Shown: positions 1-6,924, counted from the first letter of the stretch. The stretch is 9,014 nucleotides of DNA from Candidatus Didemnitutus sp. (GCA_030682505.1 JAUXOH010000370.1:1-9014); one strand, 5' to 3'. Made by a program: numbers and translations. The notes: a model not told the origin generated them from the letters alone.

Positions 1-1
1 G

Positions 2-520
2 GTCGCCAGCTACGTCACCTTGGATCGGGATGCGGCGGTCTTGCGGCAACACGTCATGACCGCTTCCGGCGCCGCGTGGGACACCAAGATCCAGATCAGC
101 GTGGGGCGCGCCACCTTGGGCCCGGTGCGGGCAGGTCTTCACTTGGTCGACCACGAGCATGTCGCCGATGCCCGCCTTGCCTTGGGTGCCGTCCGCCACG
201 CCAGCATCGGCGTCTACGAGCTCGCTTCGGGAAACGTCCAAGTCTCTCGCCAGCAGCTGTTGACTGAAACCGACCAAGCCATGCGGCAGCGCGGTTGGAG
301 CCGGCTCCTGAGTGTGGCGGAGCAAAGGGAATCGGTGCTCATCTATGTCGCGGACGACTCCGCCAGCGATGGTCCACTCGAGCTTTGTCTCGCCGTGCTG
401 ACGGAGCGTGAGTTGGTGGTCGTCTCCGCGCGCGTCAATCCGGATGAACTTGGCGAGCTCGTCGAGCGGCACGCCGGCAAGGAACTGCGCAAGAACTTCC
501 GGCAAACCGCGCGGCTTTAG
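2..520 (+). CDS. Hypothetical protein, 5' end outside the window
   Basis: This reading frame is open from the window edge to a TAG at 518-520. A TTG at 20 is in frame, but sense codons continue upstream of it, so the true start probably lies to the left. About 172 residues are visible. I do not recognise the family with confidence. The segment near the middle (GVYEL, then a helix ending in QRGWSRLL) followed by ESVLIYVADD, a hydrophobic LELCLAVL strand and ELVVVSARVNPDELGEL has the alternating strand pattern of DUF4252-like proteins, but that resemblance is from memory and weak. The visible part has no signal peptide or membrane helix; the missing N-terminus could carry one. The C-terminus is basic (ELRKNFRQTARL). 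A hairpin cluster directly follows the stop, so the gene appears to end its transcription unit here. Confidence 0.6.
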   Translation, partial: VASYVTLDRDAAVLRQHVMTASGAAWDTKIQISVGRATLGPVRAGLHLVDHEHVADARLALGAVRHASIGVYELASGNVQVSRQQLLTETDQAMRQRGWSRLLSVAEQRESVLIYVADDSASDGPLELCLAVLTERELVVVSARVNPDELGELVERHAGKELRKNFRQTARL

Positions 521-533
521 GGGACCGCGTCCC
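521..533 (+). other. Short hairpin just after the stop codon
   Basis: GGGAC (521-525) and GTCCC (529-533) form a perfect 5-bp stem with a CGC triloop immediately after the upstream TAG. Pairing could extend outwards by wobble pairs. There is no T-run directly after it. It sits 9 nt before the stronger hairpin at 543-569 and may act together with it, or may protect the 3' end of the transcript. Confidence 0.35.
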
Positions 534-542
534 TTGCTTCCC

Positions 543-575
543 AAGCGACCGCGCGAAGGCGCGGCGCTTTCTTGC
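543..575 (+). terminator. Intrinsic terminator of the left-hand gene
   Basis: AAGCG (543-547), one bulged A, and CCGCGC (549-554) pair with GCGCGG (559-564) and CGCTT (565-569) around a GAAG tetraloop. That gives about 11 bp of mostly G-C stem, and the tail reads TTTCTT. This is the classic shape of a Rho-independent terminator on the + strand. It closes the transcription unit of the upstream unknown gene and separates it from dinB. It also argues against any dinB start close to 572, because that would lie inside the terminator tail. Confidence 0.65.
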
Positions 576-664
576 CTCGGTGCACCGACCGCCGGTTGCC
601 CGCCCGTGAGGCGGTAGGTGGCGTTGGTGTTGCATCGGTGCCTCGCCCGCTTCTACAAGACGGT

Positions 665-1849
665 GTGTCCCGCGCGCTGCCGACCATTGTCCACCTCGAT
701 GCCGATGCGTTTTTCGTGTCGTGCGAGTTGGCGTTGAAGCCGGAACTGCGCGGCACGAAATGCGCGGTGGGCGGCCGGGAGCGCGGCATCATCTCCTCGG
801 CCAGCTACGAAGCCCGCGCCTGCGGAGTCTACACCCCGATGCCGACGAAGCTGGCGCTCAAGGTTTGTCCCGAGCTGATCATGTTGCCGCATACCTCGGG
901 TCTTTACGGCAAGGTGTCGCGGCAGATGTTTGACTTGTGCGAGACGCTGACGCCCCACGTGCAGCGCAACTCGATTGACGAAGGCTATCTCGACATCGCG
1001 CCGTGCGGTTTCAAGTCGATCGAGGAGATCACCCGGCGCGTTCGGGCCCTGCAGACGCGGATCACGGACGAATTGCAGATCCATGCGTCCTTTGGCGTCG
1101 CCACGAACAAGTTGGTGGCGGCGATCGCGAGCAAGGCGCGCAAACCGAAAGGCTTCACCGTCGTGATCCCGGGAGGGGAGGGGAAGTTCCTCGCCTCGCT
1201 CCCCATCAATGTTCTGCCGGGCATCGGCAAGAAAACCGACGAGCGAATGAAGACGGCCGGCATCCGCTTCGTGCGAGACCTCTTTACCCGCACCGAGCGC
1301 GAGCTGCGGGAATTGTTCGGGACTAACTGGCAGGAGATGCTCGCCCTGGCCCAGGGGGAAGACGATCGACCGGTCGAGACCGAGCACGATGACGCCAAGT
1401 CCTACTCCCAACAGGAGACGTTTGGGCATGACATCCGCGAATTCGCAAAAATCGAGCAGATCGCCAAGCGGATGATTGATGAGCTCATGCCGGCGATCCG
1501 GGCTGATGGCAAACGCGCCCGAACGATGACGGTGAAGATCCGCTATCCGGGCATGGAGGACAATTCCTGCGGTCGAAGCTTGAGCGAGGCGACGGATCTT
1601 GAAACATCGTTCTACGGGTTGGTCGGGCCCCTGTTGCGAGGAGCCTGGACCAAGCAGAGGTCCCTGCGGCTGGTCAGCGTGAAGTTTTCCGGCATCGAGG
1701 GAGAGCCGGCTCAGTTGGAGATGTTTTCTGGAACGGCCGAGAAAAAACGGCGCTTGGCGACCGTTCTCGACCAGCTCAACACTGGCAAACTGCCGGCCGT
1801 AAAGCACGGTCACCAGTTGGCGCCACCCGAGGCGTCCTGTGCCGACTAG
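665..1849 (+). CDS. dinB: DNA polymerase IV (Y-family translesion polymerase)
   Basis: Error-prone DNA polymerase that copies past lesions at stalled forks in the cytoplasm. From a GTG at 665 the product is 394 residues, somewhat longer than E. coli DinB (351). The palm motif HLDADAFF holds catalytic D12 and the steric-gate F17. SIDEGYLD supplies D105 and E106; most homologues have Ala where G107 stands. The block GVATNKLVAAIASKARKPKG (about 144-163), the helix-hairpin-helix LPGIGKKT (184-191) and a little-finger domain from about 245 follow in the normal order. QLEMF (350-354) resembles a sliding-clamp binding motif. The start is uncertain: GTG at 665 puts the N-terminus (MSRALPTIVHLD) at the usual distance from the first motif, while GTG 638 and TTG 572 are in frame but less likely. 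None has a good Shine-Dalgarno. I see no obvious LexA box upstream. Confidence 0.95.
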   Translation: MSRALPTIVHLDADAFFVSCELALKPELRGTKCAVGGRERGIISSASYEARACGVYTPMPTKLALKVCPELIMLPHTSGLYGKVSRQMFDLCETLTPHVQRNSIDEGYLDIAPCGFKSIEEITRRVRALQTRITDELQIHASFGVATNKLVAAIASKARKPKGFTVVIPGGEGKFLASLPINVLPGIGKKTDERMKTAGIRFVRDLFTRTERELRELFGTNWQEMLALAQGEDDRPVETEHDDAKSYSQQETFGHDIREFAKIEQIAKRMIDELMPAIRADGKRARTMTVKIRYPGMEDNSCGRSLSEATDLETSFYGLVGPLLRGAWTKQRSLRLVSVKFSGIEGEPAQLEMFSGTAEKKRRLATVLDQLNTGKLPAVKHGHQLAPPEASCAD

Positions 1850-1897
1850 TCGGGGATTGAATCGCCCGCCGAACGCCCAATTCCTGAAGCCCCCGCC

Positions 1898-2455
1898 ATG
1901 CCCATCTACGAGTATTACAGCCCCGACACCCACAAGATCTACTCGTTCTTCGCCAAGACGCTCGCCCAGGGCCAGCGCGTCCCCCGTTGTCCGGATGCCC
2001 CGGGGGCGCGCATGGAGAAACTGCTGTCCACTTTTGCGGTGATCGGTTCGAAACCGGAAGTACCGTCCGCGGCTGGCGGAGCGACGAGCGAGCTTTCCGG
2101 CGGCGGGGACGAAGCGAGATTGGAAGCGGCGATGTCGGCGATGGAAAGCGAATTTTCAGGGGTCGATGAAAACGATCCGCGGGCGATGGCGCGCATGATG
2201 CGCCGGATGGCCGAGTTGAGTGGCGAGAAGCTTGACGAACCGATGGAGGAAGCGGTGCGCAAACTTGAAGAGGGCGCCGATCCGGACTCGCTCGAAGGGC
2301 AATTGGGTGAGGCGTTTGGTCCGGAAGGGGAGGGCACCCGCGACGCCGCGTTGTCACCCACCCCGACAGGATCATCTGCAGAGGGAAGGCACGCCAAATT
2401 CAAAGTGCGCCGCCTGCCACCGCGGCGCGATCCGAAGTTGTATGACTATGACTGA
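1898..2455 (+). CDS. FmdB-like small protein with degenerate zinc ribbon
   Basis: The 185-residue product begins MPIYEYYSPD, the hallmark start of FmdB/CxxC_CxxC_SSSS-type zinc-ribbon proteins, whose function is poorly known. In the usual family the start reads MPIYEYRCxxCG and a second CxxC follows about 20 residues later. Here the first knuckle is YYSPDTHK and the second is CPDAPG, so C31 is the only cysteine in the whole protein and a normal four-Cys zinc site is impossible. Residues 50-90 are low-complexity, rich in Gly, Ala, Ser and Glu. A charged helical region follows (about 92-140, with RAMARMMRRMAELSGE and RKLEEGADPDSLEGQLG); I recall similar tails on other FmdB-like proteins. The C-terminus is basic and ends KLYDYD. 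ATG 1898 is chosen because it starts the family motif. The gene lies 48 bp after dinB in the same direction, so co-transcription is plausible. Confidence 0.8.
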   Translation: MPIYEYYSPDTHKIYSFFAKTLAQGQRVPRCPDAPGARMEKLLSTFAVIGSKPEVPSAAGGATSELSGGGDEARLEAAMSAMESEFSGVDENDPRAMARMMRRMAELSGEKLDEPMEEAVRKLEEGADPDSLEGQLGEAFGPEGEGTRDAALSPTPTGSSAEGRHAKFKVRRLPPRRDPKLYDYD

Positions 2456-2456
2456 C

Positions 2457-2478
2457 CGTTCGTTTCCGAGGCCGAACG
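2457..2478 (+). other. Intercistronic hairpin
   Basis: CGTTCG (2457-2462) and CGAACG (2473-2478) form a perfect 6-bp stem with a 10-nt loop right after the TGA of the FmdB-like gene. There is no T-run, so it is not a standard terminator. It could stabilise the 3' end of the upstream message or affect ribosome access to the next gene, especially if that gene starts at ATG 2485. It may also be chance. Confidence 0.3.
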
Positions 2479-2526
2479 ACGGGAATGGAATCTCTTCTTG
2501 GTTCTTGGTCCACTCGTGTGCATCTT

Positions 2527-2534
2527 GAGGTGAT
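2527..2534 (+). promoter_or_regulatory. Ribosome-binding-like site overlapping a start codon
   Basis: GAGGTGAT is complementary to eight bases of the canonical 16S rRNA 3' end, but its last two bases are the first two of ATG 2533, leaving almost no spacer. It may still mark the phosphatase translation start, or be coincidental coding sequence if translation begins at ATG 2485. Confidence 0.3.
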
Positions 2535-3330
2535 GTCCCTTTCCGCAGTCGAACTCCGCATCGCCACCGCCAAGCAGGCCGTTCTCGCTGAGACCGGCCG
2601 CCTCCATGCCGAATTCGGCAAGGCGCGCGTGGAAATCAAATACGACGGCACCCGGGTCACCAATGTCGATATCGCCATCTCTGAGGCCATTCAATCGGCG
2701 ATCACCACCCAATTTCCCGAGGATCAGTTCTTCAGTGAAGAACTCGCCATGACGGAGCAGCCGATTCCGGTCACGTCCCGCTACTGCTGGGTGCTCGATC
2801 CGATCGATGGCACCAACAACTACGCCAACGGCATCATCTACGTCTCCATCTCCCTGGCGTTGCTGGAGGACGGTCTCCCGATTTACGGCGTGATCTACGA
2901 CATGGCCCGGCGGGTTCTCATGCATGGCGGGCCCGGTCGGGGCGTGTGGGACGACGACCAGCCGGCCAAGGTCAGCACGAAGTCGCCCCATTCGCACAGC
3001 CTCATCGGCTTTCATTCACCCGTGGAGAAAATCTACGCCGCCGAAGGCAAAAGGTTGATTGAGAATTTCAAAATCCGGGGCCTCGGCAGCAGCGCATTGC
3101 ATCTCGCCTACGCGGCGGCCGGTCATCTCGAGGGCGTCGTGGAGCATAACAACCGGCTCTGGGACGTCGCGGCGGCCGCGGCCATGATTCTCGAGGGCGG
3201 AGGGGAAATCCACTACCTCACGACGCCACCGTTCCCGATGAAGGAATTCTGGCTCAAGTCCCCGCGCGTCCAATACATCGCCGGCAACGCGACGATGTGC
3301 ACGCGGCTCCACGAGATTCTGGAGCGCTAA
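2533..3330 (+). CDS. Inositol monophosphatase family phosphatase
   Basis: Mg2+-dependent phosphatase of the IMPase/SuhB/CysQ superfamily, cytoplasmic, removing phosphate from myo-inositol phosphate or a related sugar or nucleotide phosphate. From ATG 2533 it has 265 residues, the usual family size. Visible motifs are KYDGTRVTNVD (37-46), the metal-binding acids E69-E70 in FSEEL, DPIDGTNNYANG (D89 and D92) and WDVAAAAAMILEGGG (D211). These cover the expected metal ligands, so it should be active; substrate cannot be told from sequence. An in-frame ATG at 2485 would add 16 residues with no family resemblance. I prefer 2533 for length, and because GAGGTGAT (2527-2534) strongly matches the anti-Shine-Dalgarno sequence, although it touches the start codon. 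The gene follows the FmdB-like gene in the same direction and probably shares its transcript. Its TAA overlaps the stop of the convergent gene. Confidence 0.9.
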   Translation: MSLSAVELRIATAKQAVLAETGRLHAEFGKARVEIKYDGTRVTNVDIAISEAIQSAITTQFPEDQFFSEELAMTEQPIPVTSRYCWVLDPIDGTNNYANGIIYVSISLALLEDGLPIYGVIYDMARRVLMHGGPGRGVWDDDQPAKVSTKSPHSHSLIGFHSPVEKIYAAEGKRLIENFKIRGLGSSALHLAYAAAGHLEGVVEHNNRLWDVAAAAAMILEGGGEIHYLTTPPFPMKEFWLKSPRVQYIAGNATMCTRLHEILER

Positions 3331-4685
3331 ACCTGGTAGGTGATCAGCGGCTGGGGATCGAGCAACGCCGCCTTGGGCAGTTTTTCGGACAACTCGGCCA
3401 TGAACCAGTCCCGCGCGGGCTGATCACCATGGGTGATGACAAGCGAGCGGGGATCGCACTGCACCGCGTAGGCAACCAATTCATCGCGATCTGCATGCCC
3501 GGAGAGCTCGAAACGCTCGATGTGGCACCGCACCTTGGCCTTTACGTTGACGGCCTCGAAAAGGAATTCGTCGCCCTTGCGGATCGCCTGCAATTTCCCG
3601 CCGGGCGTCGCGGGATCGGAGTAACCGACGAAACAGATGGAGTTGTTTGATCCGGCCAAAAGACAGGAAGCGAGGGTGTAGGAGGGCGTATGCTCCACGA
3701 TCATCCCGGAGCTCACCACGTAGATCCCTTGTTGCGAAGGCTGTTTGCCCGGCACGAGATCGCGCGGAGATTTGCGCACCTTCATGTCCTTCAGGATCGT
3801 GCGGGTGAAGTGCACGAGGTTCGTCTTCTTGGCGATGTCGTCGAAGTAATCGCACAAGTCGAGCCCGAGACCGGACGCATAGATCGGAGCCTCGGCCAGT
3901 TTGCCGAACTTCCTCGCGTCGTGCAGCAGCGCCAGGATTTCCTGCATGCGCCCGAGAGCAAAAACGGGGATCAAGACCGAACCGCCGCGGGCAATGGTGG
4001 TGTTGATCATGGCGACCAACCGGACCACTTCACTGGAGCGATCCTGCCCGGCGGCACGCTCGGTGGCCCCGCGGGTCGTCTCCATGATCAGCGTATCAAA
4101 CTTTCGCTGCGGAAATTTCGCCGGTCCCAGGATTCGCTGGGGCTCGAAGAGGACATCGCCCGTGAAGAAGATTTTCCGATGCTTGTGCACGATTTCCACC
4201 CCCGCAGCGCCCGCGATATGGCCGGCTGGATGAAGGGTGAATTCGATCTCGTCACTCTTTCCGGTGAACTTTTTCGGATGGTTGAAGGGATGCGCGTGAA
4301 GGCGCGGCATGATCCGGTCGATCTCCTCGTGCGTGAACAAGGGGTAGTCCATCACGCCTTTCTCCGCCCGTTCGCGGACCATCACGTTGGCGGAATTGTG
4401 GAGCATGCGGTCGATCAGCATCCGGCTGGGTGCGGTCAAAACCACCGGGGTATTCGGGTGCGCCCGCATCAGGAGGGGCAGGGAGCCGATGTGGTCGAGG
4501 TGGCAATGCGTGATGATGATCAGGTCGAGTTCGACGCCTTGCAGGGGGCTCAGGTCGGGGGCGGCCAGCTTGCCGATCGACTTGGGATTCAATCCGCTGT
4601 CGATCACGAAGTGGAAGTCACCCAACTGGCAATAAAGGGAGTTGGCGCCGATGCCACCGTCGCGATTGAGATCAATGAGCTTCAT
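3327..4685 (-). CDS. Beta-CASP metallo-beta-lactamase-fold protein, probable RNA nuclease
   Basis: The 452-residue product has the metallo-beta-lactamase core interrupted by a beta-CASP domain, the architecture of CPSF73-like and other RNA/DNA-processing nucleases. Zinc-site motifs are THCHLDHIG (H60, H62, D64, H65), AGH (H156) and TGD (D177). Beta-CASP motif A is METTRGA with acidic E202, where many relatives have ESTYG. SGHADRDEL (H397) fits motif B and VITHGD (H419) fits motif C, so the catalytic set looks complete. The mid-section has GSVLIPVFALGRMQEI (235-250) and SSGMI (325-329), both usual in this family. Length matches the bacterial YSH1-like group. The substrate is unknown; RNA processing is inferred from the family. 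ATG 4685 begins MKLIDL, with only a weak GGCGGC upstream. It lies 77 bp downstream of apaG on the same strand and is probably co-transcribed with it. Confidence 0.9.
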   Translation of the reverse strand: MKLIDLNRDGGIGANSLYCQLGDFHFVIDSGLNPKSIGKLAAPDLSPLQGVELDLIIITHCHLDHIGSLPLLMRAHPNTPVVLTAPSRMLIDRMLHNSANVMVRERAEKGVMDYPLFTHEEIDRIMPRLHAHPFNHPKKFTGKSDEIEFTLHPAGHIAGAAGVEIVHKHRKIFFTGDVLFEPQRILGPAKFPQRKFDTLIMETTRGATERAAGQDRSSEVVRLVAMINTTIARGGSVLIPVFALGRMQEILALLHDARKFGKLAEAPIYASGLGLDLCDYFDDIAKKTNLVHFTRTILKDMKVRKSPRDLVPGKQPSQQGIYVVSSGMIVEHTPSYTLASCLLAGSNNSICFVGYSDPATPGGKLQAIRKGDEFLFEAVNVKAKVRCHIERFELSGHADRDELVAYAVQCDPRSLVITHGDQPARDWFMAELSEKLPKAALLDPQPLITYQV

Positions 4686-4762
4686 GTCGTAGCCGCCAAA
4701 GAGGCGCAGCCTCCCAGCGAGCGCAAGTTAAAGCTCTGGCCGGCGCCCCAACCCCGCGAGAC

Positions 4763-5149
4763 TCACTCGGTTGGGATTTCCAAATCGAACCGCGGAATGC
4801 GCACAAAGATCCGCGTGCCGTGTTCATCCACGCCATGGAAACTGCCGTGCACCCGCGCATTCATTCCGGAGATATGGTAGCTATTGTAGGAAAAATGCTC
4901 ACCCGGCGCGAGGCGAGGCGATACACCAACGATGCCGTCTCCCTCGATCACCAGTTGCGTGCCGTCGGCGTGTTCCACCACCCATTTTCGCCCGAGAAAC
5001 GTCACGGTGCGGTCAGCTTTATTGTGGATGGTCAGGTAATAGATGAAGGCGTGCGGCCGGTCCGGCGGCAATTCAGCCGCGCCGTGCCGGTAGACGAGTT
5101 TGTCTAATTCCACCCGTAGCCCCGGTAATTCTAATGTCGAAGAGGCCAT
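4763..5149 (-). CDS. apaG: ApaG protein (DUF525, fibronectin-III-like fold)
   Basis: The 128-residue product matches ApaG in length (E. coli 125) and pattern: YYLTIHNKADRTVTFLGRKW (37-56), EGDGIVGVSPRLAPGEHFSY (69-88), a Gly/Met-containing turn (SGMNARVHGSF) and the closing IPRFDLEIP (118-126). The glycine-rich EGDGIVG resembles the proposed pyrophosphate-binding loop of the family. ApaG has no settled biochemical role; in enterobacteria it is encoded beside apaH and ksgA, and related domains occur in F-box proteins. Neither apaH nor ksgA is in this window. The frame stays open upstream to about 5512, but family resemblance starts at ATG 5149, and the upstream part would run across the divergent fhs gene, so 5149 is chosen. 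No Shine-Dalgarno is visible. The beta-CASP gene lies 77 bp downstream. Confidence 0.9.
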   Translation of the reverse strand: MASSTLELPGLRVELDKLVYRHGAAELPPDRPHAFIYYLTIHNKADRTVTFLGRKWVVEHADGTQLVIEGDGIVGVSPRLAPGEHFSYNSYHISGMNARVHGSFHGVDEHGTRIFVRIPRFDLEIPTE

Positions 5150-5203
5150 TAGCGGTTGAGGCAAGCGACGCGAGGCGGTTGCATGGCGTGACCGGAGCAC
5201 TTT
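5150..5203. promoter_or_regulatory. Divergent intergenic region between apaG and fhs
   Basis: These 54 bp must hold the start signals for both genes unless promoters lie inside coding sequence. I see no good -35/-10 pair for either direction. Seven bases, GCGGTTG, occur twice in direct orientation (5152-5158 and 5175-5181), 23 bp apart, about two helical turns. GGAG at 5194-5197 is a reasonable ribosome-binding site for fhs, with 6 nt to ATG 5204. Confidence 0.35.
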
Positions 5204-6829
5204 ATGAAGCACATCGCAGAAGTCGGAAAAGAGATCGGCATTGCCGAAGAGCATCTGATGCTTTTCGGCCGAGACAAGGCGAAGGTTGCGCTCGGCGCAC
5301 TCGCCAACAAGGTCCCACGAGGGCGTTTGATTCTGGTCTCGGCCATCACCCCAACGCCGGCGGGCGAGGGTAAGACGGTCACCTCCATCGGTTTGGCCCA
5401 GGGATTGCGTGCCCTCGGGAAGAACGCGGCGCTGGCTTTGCGCCAGCCCTCGATGGGTCCGGTTTTCGGCCGCAAGGGCGGCGCGACCGGCGGCGGGCGC
5501 AGCACGGTGCAACCAGCGGCGGACATCAACCTACATTTCACCGGTGATTTCCACGCCATCACCTCGGCGCACAACTTACTCGCGTCGATCATCGACAACC
5601 AATTGCACCAAAAACAGACGAAGCTGCTGCCCCACCAAGTGCTGTGGAAACGCGTGCTCGACGTGAATGACCGGGCGCTGCGTAGCGTGATGCTCAACGC
5701 CGGCGCCAAGACGGGGGAACGCAAGAGCGGCTTCGATATCACCGCGGCTTCCGAGATCATGGCGATCCTTTGCCTTTCCGATTCCATGACCGATCTCCGG
5801 ACGAGAATCGACCGGATCGTGGTCGGATTTACTGACGACGGCGTGCCGATTCGCGCCGCCGAATTCAAGGCCACCGGTGCCATGCTCGCGCTCCTGCGCG
5901 ATGCCATGAGACCCAACCTCGTGCAAACCATCGAGGGCGTGCCCGCTTTCGTGCACGGTGGCCCGTTCGCCAATATCGCCCACGGCTGCAATTCGGTCCT
6001 GGCCACGCGGCTGGCGTTGGCGCACGCCGATTTCGTCGTCACCGAGGGAGGGTTCGCCTTCGACCTGGGCGGCGAGAAATTCATCGATATCAAGTGCCGC
6101 CAAAGCGGATTGAGCCCCGACGCCATCGTGCTCGTCGCCACCGTTCGCGCGCTCAAGCTCCACGGTGGAGCCCTGCAGGCTGAACTCGCGCAGCCGAATC
6201 TCGCCGCGCTGGAGAAGGGTCTCTCGAATCTCGAGGCCCACGTCACCGCCGCACTGTCCTTCGGGCGGCCCGTGACGATTGCCTTGAACTGTTTTCCAAC
6301 CGACACCGCCGAGGAAATGGAGAAGATTCACGAATTCTGCCGGACTCTCGGCGTGTGCTGTGCCAACTCCGAGGTCTTTGCCAAGGGCGGCGAGGGCGGT
6401 CGCGAACTCGCCTTGGCGGTTGTCGAGGCATTGCCTCCGCGAAGCACTCCGATTGAATTCACCTACGCCGACGACCTGCCCGTGCACGCGAAGATGGAGG
6501 CGATCGCCAAGCGCTTCTATGGGGCCGACGGGGTCGACATCCTGCCCGAGGCGGCGGCCAAGCTCGCGCTCTTTGAGGCCGCAGGTTTCGGGCGGTTGCC
6601 AATCTGTATGGCGAAAACGCAGAATTCGCTGTCGGACGACCCCTTGAAGCTCGGCCGTCCCCAAGGATTCCGGATCACGGTCCGTGATTTCGAACTCGCG
6701 GCCGGGGCCGGCTTCATTGTCGCCCTTACCGGCCAGATGATGCGCATGCCGGCCTTGCCCAAGGTGCCGTCGGCCGAGCGCATCGATGTGAACGAGGCCG
6801 GAGAGATTGTTGGCATCTCGGGCACGTAG
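5204..6829 (+). CDS. fhs: Formate-tetrahydrofolate ligase (10-formyl-THF synthetase)
   Basis: Cytoplasmic enzyme that joins formate to tetrahydrofolate with ATP to give 10-formyl-THF for purine synthesis and other one-carbon reactions. The 541-residue product is slightly shorter than the usual 555-560. Visible motifs are the P-loop TPAGEGKT (51-58), RQPSMGPVFG (80-89), KGGATGGG (91-98), DINLHFTGDFHAIT (107-120), WKRVLDVNDRALR (148-160), FDLGGEKFIDIKCR (286-299), CMAKTQNSLSDDP (468-480) and MPALPKVPSAE (515-525). Most homologues have Glu in place of Q81 (REPS), and read GGAAGGG and MPGLPK in the other two places, so this is a divergent but complete member. ATG 5204 has GGAG 6 nt upstream and gives the usual N-terminus. 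It is divergent from apaG and followed by a strong terminator and then purH, whose product consumes 10-formyl-THF. Confidence 0.95.
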   Translation: MKHIAEVGKEIGIAEEHLMLFGRDKAKVALGALANKVPRGRLILVSAITPTPAGEGKTVTSIGLAQGLRALGKNAALALRQPSMGPVFGRKGGATGGGRSTVQPAADINLHFTGDFHAITSAHNLLASIIDNQLHQKQTKLLPHQVLWKRVLDVNDRALRSVMLNAGAKTGERKSGFDITAASEIMAILCLSDSMTDLRTRIDRIVVGFTDDGVPIRAAEFKATGAMLALLRDAMRPNLVQTIEGVPAFVHGGPFANIAHGCNSVLATRLALAHADFVVTEGGFAFDLGGEKFIDIKCRQSGLSPDAIVLVATVRALKLHGGALQAELAQPNLAALEKGLSNLEAHVTAALSFGRPVTIALNCFPTDTAEEMEKIHEFCRTLGVCCANSEVFAKGGEGGRELALAVVEALPPRSTPIEFTYADDLPVHAKMEAIAKRFYGADGVDILPEAAAKLALFEAAGFGRLPICMAKTQNSLSDDPLKLGRPQGFRITVRDFELAAGAGFIVALTGQMMRMPALPKVPSAERIDVNEAGEIVGISGT

Positions 6830-6850
6830 CCCCGAGCGGTAATTTTGCCC

Positions 6851-6884
6851 TCTCCGCGAGTGTAGGACGCTCGCGGAGACTTTT
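6851..6884 (+). terminator. Intrinsic terminator after fhs
   Basis: TCTCCGCGAG (6851-6860) is perfectly complementary to CTCGCGGAGA (6870-6879). The inner bases TGT and ACG extend this to 13 pairs (one a G-T wobble) around an AGG triloop. One C separates the stem from TTTT (6881-6884). Stem strength and T-run fit a Rho-independent terminator on the + strand, 21 bp after the fhs stop. It should limit read-through into purH. Confidence 0.8.
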
Positions 6885-6924
6885 CTAACTTGCCAGCGTT
6901 GCGCGGCGGTCGGCAAACAGGTGC

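Noticed and set aside
653..1933. Long open frame on the - strand opposite dinB (426 codons)
   Set aside because: It is antisense to a clear DNA polymerase IV with all motifs, and its translation shows Arg/His/Leu-rich shadow composition and no recognisable domain. Long antisense frames are common in high-GC DNA.
3690..4880. Long open frame on the + strand opposite the beta-CASP gene (396 codons)
   Set aside because: The - strand encodes intact metallo-beta-lactamase and beta-CASP motifs; the + strand frame has no recognisable motif.
5150..5512. N-terminal extension of apaG upstream of ATG 5149
   Set aside because: It would overlap the start of fhs by about 300 bp, is basic and unrelated to ApaG, and the family begins near MASSTLEL.
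6890..6918. TTGCCA-17 bp-GCAAAC as a purH promoter
   Set aside because: The -10 element matches consensus at only two positions, too weak to call.
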